This document shows, piece after piece, positions 59,045 through 64,000 of a DNA stretch of 64,000 nucleotides (position 1 is the stretch's first letter; each line of letters starts with the position of its first letter). The position numbers were made by a program, and so were the translations under genes. Under the pieces are notes generated by a model. That model saw only the letters and a program-made list of their open reading frames with translations. It had not been told where the DNA came from and made no database searches. Where the stretch lies: positions 64,221 through 128,220 of the forward strand of contig NZ_JAAHGO010000005.1 of assembly GCF_010672455.1 (NCBI RefSeq), read 5' to 3'. The stretch is from Okeania sp. SIO2C9 (GTDB lineage: Bacteria > Cyanobacteriota > Cyanobacteriia > Cyanobacteriales > Microcoleaceae).

Positions 59045-61417
59045 GTGACACAGGAATTTCATATTTCAATTACTCCCCTGGGAGAAGACGAATACTTTGT
59101 TCGGACAGAACAAGTACCTATTGGTGGCCTAGTGGCTGAAGAAATTGTCGAATGGCCTGTAGAACAATGGTTGGCCCAAGCACGTCACCTATTTCGCGAT
59201 CCATTACTCGATCTCCTAGAAGGAAAGTCCAACACTCAGGTAGTCATCCCTAGTCAGGTTGTGGCCAGGTCTGGGGAAGTGGTAAGTCCCAGCTTAGTAG
59301 CATTAGGCCAAGAAATGTATCAAGAGCTATTCAAAGACACCCTAAGAGATAGCTGGAGTTGTGCTCAAGGAATAGCTCATAATCGAGGAGAAGTATTACA
59401 GTTACGTCTGGGGACTAAAGACAGACGTATATCCAGTTTGCCTTGGGAGGTACTCCATGCAGGCGATCGCCCCCTTGCCACTGGTACGGATGTAATTTTC
59501 TCTCGCTATCAACCTAATACTTGCTTACCTAAACAAACCCGGACACGAACTCCAGAAGAACCATTAAAAATTTTAATGGCGATCGCAGCTCCTAGTGATA
59601 AAGACAGTCTGCAACTGGAAAAAGAATACGAGGCATTGCAACAAGAACTACAAACAAATAGTGGAGAAACTCAGATTCACCTAGATATTCTCAGACAACC
59701 CGGACGAGAACAACTTACTCAACGTTTAGAGCAAGGTAAATATCAAGTTTTCCACTATGCAGGTCATAGCAACTGGGGTATTTCCGGTGGCGAAATATCT
59801 TTGGTCAGCAATACAACAGGGTTAACAGAAAGTCTCAGTGGTCGAGACTTAGCAGGGTTGCTAGTTAACAATGGTATTCAGATGGCGGTTTTCAACTCAT
59901 GTCGAGGCGCTTATAATCACTTAGCTAACCCCACTGATGATGAAGTAGCGCTCAACTTAGCAGAAGCGCTAGTTAAACGTGGTATTCCGGGAGTGCTAGC
60001 AATGGCAGAACGCATTCCAGATGAGGTTTCTCTAAGTTTGACACGGCTTTTTTATCGAAATCTCAATCAAGGTTATCCTATAGACTTAAGTTTGAGTCGG
60101 GCACGACAAGGATTGATTTCTGCTTACGGTTCACATGAACTTTATTGGGCATTACCTGTTGTTTACCTACATTCAGAGTTTGATGGTTGTCTGATTCAAA
60201 AACCCAGCAACTTAGCAAATGAAATTGTTGAACCTCTTGAGGAATTTGTTGAGGAAAAAATTCCATCACCAAAGTCGCCAGAAGATTCAACTCGTGTAGA
60301 ACCAAATATCGATTTGGAGAATATAGAGGAATTTCCTAATGAACCTCCAACAGATAATCTTAATTGGCAGACTACCAATAATCAAGGTCAAGTAAAGACT
60401 CTCCAAGAGTTATTGCAAGAAAGAGAAATCAGGGAAAAACTCAGTAATCAAAACAATGAAAAACAAGAAGAAATAGTAACACCAACTCAGTCGGTATCAA
60501 CCACATTAAATACTGATCAAAAGTCTCAGAAATTTTCCTGGAAAAAAATATTAGTATCTGCAGCATCATTAGTAATGTTAACCTTTGGTACTAATACAAT
60601 TACTTTCAATAGACCGTCACAAGTGAATGCTCAATTGCTTCCTAAAGCACCCGATCCAGGGATTAATTATGACTATAACAGGGTTAGACTTGTTAATGTT
60701 AATGAAAAAATTAGTAACATCCAAGAAGCACAGATATTGGCAATTAGACAGTTTAACCAAAATGATATTCTGGCTGGCAAAATGGTTGTAGAAATATTAT
60801 TAGAAAGAGGAGAATTAGAAAAAGTAGGAGAAGCGATCGCTGCTGTGCCTACTCAACTCAACGACCATCCAGAAATTAATTTTCTTAAAGGTCGATTAGT
60901 TTGGGAAATCTTCCAAGATGGAAATCAAAACAACCTGATAGATGAAGCTATAGGTTATTGGGAAAAGGCTGCTGAAAAAAGTCCAGAAAATATTCAATAT
61001 CAAAATGCTTTAGGCTTTGCTTATTACACTAAAGGAGATATTGAAAAAGCTTATGGAGCTTGGTTAAAAGTATTGCATTTGTCAGGAGAAATCACTCCAG
61101 AAACAGAAAAAGTTCGTCCTGTTTCTGATAATGATCAGAGAAATTTATCTGTCAATAAGAGAGAAGCTATGAATGCTTATGCTGGTCTGGGATTAGTCAA
61201 GCTAAAATCGGCTAAAAATTTACAAAAAACTCCCGAACAAGCTTTAAAATATGCTAGTAAAGTTATGAGAGAAGCTGGCAAAGAGTTTCATATCCAACAA
61301 TTGCAAAAAAATTGGTTGTGGTCTCCTATTGCTCGTCAAGATTGGGATTTATTATTGAGACTTCGATATCAGGAACAGCCAGTTCAAAAGAATAAGCATT
61401 TTGAAGATATTACTTAG
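59045..61417 (+). CDS. CHAT-domain protease fused to a membrane-anchored TPR module
   Basis: The 790-residue protein starts at GTG, with GAAGGA upstream. Residues about 170-385 form a CHAT domain, a caspase-like cysteine protease. The catalytic pair is His241 (VFHYAGHSNWG) and Cys286 (VFNSCRGAY), followed by GIPGVLAMAERIPDEVS. A low-complexity linker (385-495) leads to one membrane helix (about 500-519) ending SQVNAQLLPKAPDPG, like an old signal peptide. A TPR-type region follows (about 560-780). CHAT would be cytosolic and the TPR part outside. Target unknown. A CHAT-less paralogue of the TPR half follows. Confidence 0.9.
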   Translation: MTQEFHISITPLGEDEYFVRTEQVPIGGLVAEEIVEWPVEQWLAQARHLFRDPLLDLLEGKSNTQVVIPSQVVARSGEVVSPSLVALGQEMYQELFKDTLRDSWSCAQGIAHNRGEVLQLRLGTKDRRISSLPWEVLHAGDRPLATGTDVIFSRYQPNTCLPKQTRTRTPEEPLKILMAIAAPSDKDSLQLEKEYEALQQELQTNSGETQIHLDILRQPGREQLTQRLEQGKYQVFHYAGHSNWGISGGEISLVSNTTGLTESLSGRDLAGLLVNNGIQMAVFNSCRGAYNHLANPTDDEVALNLAEALVKRGIPGVLAMAERIPDEVSLSLTRLFYRNLNQGYPIDLSLSRARQGLISAYGSHELYWALPVVYLHSEFDGCLIQKPSNLANEIVEPLEEFVEEKIPSPKSPEDSTRVEPNIDLENIEEFPNEPPTDNLNWQTTNNQGQVKTLQELLQEREIREKLSNQNNEKQEEIVTPTQSVSTTLNTDQKSQKFSWKKILVSAASLVMLTFGTNTITFNRPSQVNAQLLPKAPDPGINYDYNRVRLVNVNEKISNIQEAQILAIRQFNQNDILAGKMVVEILLERGELEKVGEAIAAVPTQLNDHPEINFLKGRLVWEIFQDGNQNNLIDEAIGYWEKAAEKSPENIQYQNALGFAYYTKGDIEKAYGAWLKVLHLSGEITPETEKVRPVSDNDQRNLSVNKREAMNAYAGLGLVKLKSAKNLQKTPEQALKYASKVMREAGKEFHIQQLQKNWLWSPIARQDWDLLLRLRYQEQPVQKNKHFEDIT

Positions 61418-62058
61418 TAATAGATTGAAATAGCAGTCAGCGGTCAGCGGTCAGCTAGCCTCCTGCGGAGGAACTTTGTTAACAGCTTCTCAAGGTGTAT
61501 AATGAGGGATTAAAACCCCCATAAAAGGCGCACCACGCGCTTTTTCACCCTAAGCGTGGGGGAGTTAAACCCTTGGATTTTTAGTTGATAGTTAAATGCT
61601 GTTTGCGGAGCATGACCTAAGGAAAAGCTAATAGCTAGTTAAAATTAGAGACTTTGCTGAATGATTGTATGATTTTTAGTAGTCAGTAGGGGAGAATCGC
61701 TATTCGCCCCTCAAATAGTCTTTTTTCCTGACTATCAATCTTACTCACTCACGAATTTCATATCTTATTTCAGCAATGCCAAATTAGATTTAGTAACGGT
61801 TTATTTTTAAATTGGCTAATAACTAATTTAAAAAAGAGTCGGAATACAAGAGTGAGCAGCCGGAAAAATAATAAAGGAGGAGGCAGGAGAAAGGGAGAAT
61901 TCAAATTTCTATCCACTCCTTGCTTCTCTACTGGAAAACTTCTTTAGGTATTCTCAAAAAAGTAGAGTATTAAGCAGGCAAAAGAGTCAGATAATTTTTA
62001 TTTTCTACTCTCTTCTAACTCCTACCACCGAAGGTTGATAATTATCAAAGACATCAAA
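61418..62058. other. Repeat-containing spacer between CHAT-TPR and its paralogue
   Basis: It holds copy 2 of the 10342 element (61424-61640), then AT-rich sequence and AGGAGGCAGGAGAAAGGG. No gene seen. A separate promoter for the downstream paralogue is likely, given the length. Confidence 0.5.
61424..61640. repeat. Dispersed intergenic element (copy 2 of 2)
   Basis: It shares CAGTCAGCGGTCAGC, CTCAAGGTGTATAATG, GCGCACCACGC, GCGTGGGGGA and TTTGCGGAGCAT-type blocks with 10342-10556, in the same order and orientation relative to the upstream stop codon. Confidence 0.55.
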
Positions 62059-62976
62059 ATGACACAAAATTCTGAAAACACTATCATTTTTTTTAACTCA
62101 GTTCCCGGTAGAATAGTTTCACATCTAATTGCTGTTTTATTAACTCTAAGCGGTGTTTGGTTATTTCAAAATCGACCAATATTTTATTCAAAAACTATAT
62201 CTATAACTCCCGATCCAATTAACCTTGAAAGATATAATAAAGAGCAAGCGATTAATTATAGTGCTAATACTGTAGAAGCAGACAAACAAATAGCTATTGA
62301 ACAATTTAATAAAAATGATATTCAAGCTGGAAAAAAAGCTGTAGAGTCTTTATTAAATAGAGGTGCTTTTAGAGAGGCAAAAGCAGCGCTTAATATTGTG
62401 TTAAAAGCAGGTAATAATGAGCAAAATGTTGACCCAGACATACTTTTTTTACAAGGTCGATTAGTTTGGGAATGGGCGCAATCTGGAAATAGAAATTATA
62501 CTGTAGATGAAGCTATATATTACTGGGAAAAAGCCGTAGCTAAACTCCCAGATTCTATTCCATATCAGAATGCTATAGGTTTTGCTTACTATACCAAAGG
62601 AGACCTGAAAAAAGCTTATGATTCTTGGTTAAAAGTATTAGAATTATCAGGAGAAATTGCACCAGAAACGCAAATACTGCGTAACATTTCAACTGAGGCT
62701 TTACCAACTCCAGAAGTTGAACAAAAAGATGCTATTAATGCCTATGCAGGTATTGGATTAGTAATGATGAAATCTGCTCAAACTTATCAAGGAAATGAGC
62801 AAAGAGAACGCTGGTTGAGAGCTTTACAATATCGGACAAAAGTAATGAAAGAAGCTGCAATAGAATATCATATTCCCCAACTTAGACAAAACTGGTTATG
62901 GTCACGAGAAGCACTACGAGATTGGGATTTTCTAATGAGAATAGATTGGAATATATTACAGAAACCAAATAATTAA
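62059..62976 (+). CDS. Membrane-anchored TPR protein, CHAT-less paralogue of the upstream C-terminus
   Basis: The 305-residue protein from ATG 62059 (a TTG 24 bases upstream is possible but weaker) has a membrane anchor near 20-40 (IVSHLIAVLLTLSGVWLF). Then comes a TPR-type domain similar to residues 560-780 of the preceding gene: AIEQFNKNDIQAGKKAVESLL, FLQGRLVWEWAQSGN, YYWEKAV, YQNAIGFAYYTKGDLKKAYDSWLKVLELSGEI, and the C-terminal IPQLRQNWLWSREALRDWDFL. It has no CHAT domain. A shared ancestor followed by loss or gain of CHAT is clear from sequence; a regulatory relation is inference. Confidence 0.85.
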   Translation: MTQNSENTIIFFNSVPGRIVSHLIAVLLTLSGVWLFQNRPIFYSKTISITPDPINLERYNKEQAINYSANTVEADKQIAIEQFNKNDIQAGKKAVESLLNRGAFREAKAALNIVLKAGNNEQNVDPDILFLQGRLVWEWAQSGNRNYTVDEAIYYWEKAVAKLPDSIPYQNAIGFAYYTKGDLKKAYDSWLKVLELSGEIAPETQILRNISTEALPTPEVEQKDAINAYAGIGLVMMKSAQTYQGNEQRERWLRALQYRTKVMKEAAIEYHIPQLRQNWLWSREALRDWDFLMRIDWNILQKPNN

Positions 62977-63470
62977 TATTACTTCTAAAAGCCTCATGTT
63001 ATACCAATTTTTATACATTAATGCTATACTTAGATAACACTTCAGTTATTAAGTAATCTAAACAGGTATCATAACTTTTTTGCTAATTTTAGTTAATTTA
63101 ATGTTAATTATTCTTATGTTTTCCACTCGCCCACTCCCCTGCTACCCAGCTCAATAAAATGTATAACAGTTTTTGATAAATGGTATTATTAGTTCTATTA
63201 GGAGTCAGGAGGACTGAGTCAGGAAAAATGGGAATTATAGAGGAGGTAGTCAGAAGAATTGTCCCTTGATTTTTATGCCCAAAATACTAACTTTTTGGGT
63301 AGTGCTGCATAGTTATTGATTGCTAGCATCGAAGCGGTCGTCACGTTTTGTTGCTGGCATTTTTGTCGTTCCGTACCATCAAAATTACTCACAATCATTT
63401 GATAGCTAGCTTCACCTAAACAGATATTTATTTGGTAATTTTATGTTCGATAAAAAGTTAAAAAAAATCA
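62977..63470. other. Spacer with an unassigned coding-like fragment
   Basis: An open minus-strand frame at 63273-63440 (YQINICLGEASYQMIVSNFD...) looks protein-like but lacks a good start and is short. It may be the tail of a lost gene. The rest holds low-complexity AGGAGTCAGG units and no clear TIR element. Confidence 0.45.
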
Positions 63471-64000
63471 TCAACTACCATCATAAAAACTCTTTATTTC
63501 TATCCATTCCCTCTCAGATAAAGGATCTGTAATTAACTGAATTTTAAAACATTCCATAGCTGCTCTAACTAATGCCTCAATAATCTGATTAATCATAACT
63601 TCTCTCCTATTGGCAGGAGATAAAACAGATGTAAAAATATCAGAAACTCTGGGAGAAGGTTGAGAGTTAAAAACATAACTAAAAAATTCAACATCAGGCG
63701 TTAAAATCATAGAACCATGTTGTAATATTGCCCTACCCTTTCTCAACTGGGCACTACCGATTAATTTTCCACCATTAGGTAATATTAAATCTGCACCAGT
63801 AGAAGTGCCAAAACAGTTAGGGTTGTCAATATAGCCTCTTCCTGCACTACCATAAACTAAGTCAACACCAAGCGATCGCCATCCCAGTATTAAAAATTCA
63901 CAAATAGCCTCATAAGACTCAATGCGACTGCCAGGAAAACCAGAAGTTATCACACTATAAGTTAAATCTCCCTGATGCAAAACCGCCCTCCCACCAGTAG
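63471..64000 (-). CDS. Lipoate-protein ligase A-like protein, 5' end outside window
   Basis: The partial protein of the BPL/LplA/LipB transferase family begins in frame at the window edge with TGGRAVLHQGDLTYS, the family's R-x-x-G-G-R-A-V-x-H motif. It goes on through YGSAGRGYIDNPNCFGTSTGADLIL, GGKLIGSAQLRKGRAILQHGSML-like sequence and a C-terminal helical domain. It would attach lipoyl, octanoyl or biotinyl groups to carrier domains. Which acyl group is transferred cannot be told without the N-terminus. Its stop codon follows YDGS. Confidence 0.85.
   Translation of the reverse strand, partial: TGGRAVLHQGDLTYSVITSGFPGSRIESYEAICEFLILGWRSLGVDLVYGSAGRGYIDNPNCFGTSTGADLILPNGGKLIGSAQLRKGRAILQHGSMILTPDVEFFSYVFNSQPSPRVSDIFTSVLSPANRREVMINQIIEALVRAAMECFKIQLITDPLSEREWIEIKSFYDGS

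Noticed and set aside
58796-59062. Opposed 88- and 79-codon frames before the CHAT gene
   Set aside because: Neither shows coding features, and the first overlaps the CHAT start.
1-64000. tRNA, rRNA and known riboswitches
   Set aside because: I looked for T-arm sequences such as GGTTCGAATCC and for common riboswitch cores and found none; a covariance search could still find a missed small RNA.

Overview
The window is chromosomal DNA of a filamentous, probably marine cyanobacterium of the Trichodesmium/Okeania/Moorena type. This assignment is inference. It rests on a complete beta-carboxysome operon, a CO2-uptake NdhF, scattered HIP1 octamers (GCGATCGC), low GC, wide AT-rich spacers, and very many short inverted-repeat elements and tandem microrepeats between genes. 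No rRNA or tRNA gene was recognised.

Layout. 1-10.9 kb: an HTTM membrane protein, gatB, a TVP38/VTT membrane protein, a secreted proline-rich protein, a Tat-exported PhoX-like phosphatase with a candidate PHO box, and a 76-residue protein. 11.2-18.6 kb: the carboxysome operon ccmK2-ccmK1-ccmL-ccmM-ccmN-ccmO on the minus strand, facing divergently an ndhF4-type gene (19.0-20.8 kb) that lacks the usual ndhD4 and cupB neighbours. 21.6-26.8 kb: a GPH-type sugar symporter, an ABC/SMC-like ATPase paired with a PIN-like nuclease, and broken xisH/xisI genes. 27.7-34.1 kb: an SH3b protein, pheS with a duplicated promoter region, an orphan CRISPR array split by an insertion-like segment, surE, a zinc-ribbon membrane protein and a GNAT acetyltransferase. 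35-44.8 kb: a GT39-type glycosyltransferase, an ion-channel pseudogene carrying three insertions, a coiled-coil membrane protein, a serine-recombinase homologue without its catalytic domain, a VOC protein and an aldehyde dehydrogenase. 44.9-52.9 kb: a TPR protein plus NERD-helicase operon, a Uma2 nuclease, PEP synthase and an HxlR regulator. 53.4-57.5 kb: a large RTX calcium-binding protein gene broken by at least four lesions. 59-64 kb: a CHAT-TPR protein, its CHAT-less paralogue, and the 3' part of a lipoate-protein-ligase-like gene running off the window.

How the genes work together. CcmK, CcmL and CcmO form the shell. CcmM condenses RuBisCO and probably acts as a gamma-carbonic anhydrase. 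CcmN ties CcmM to the shell. NdhF4 belongs to the NDH-1 complex that hydrates CO2 to supply bicarbonate. ATPase-PIN, NERD-helicase/TPR and CHAT/TPR are three separate candidate conflict or stress modules. The ATPase-PIN pair is the best candidate for an undescribed system.

The other theme is genome erosion by miniature inverted-repeat elements. At least five TIR families are visible, some nested in each other, and several have destroyed genes. At two insertion sites, removing the element and keeping one TA dinucleotide restores the reading frame.
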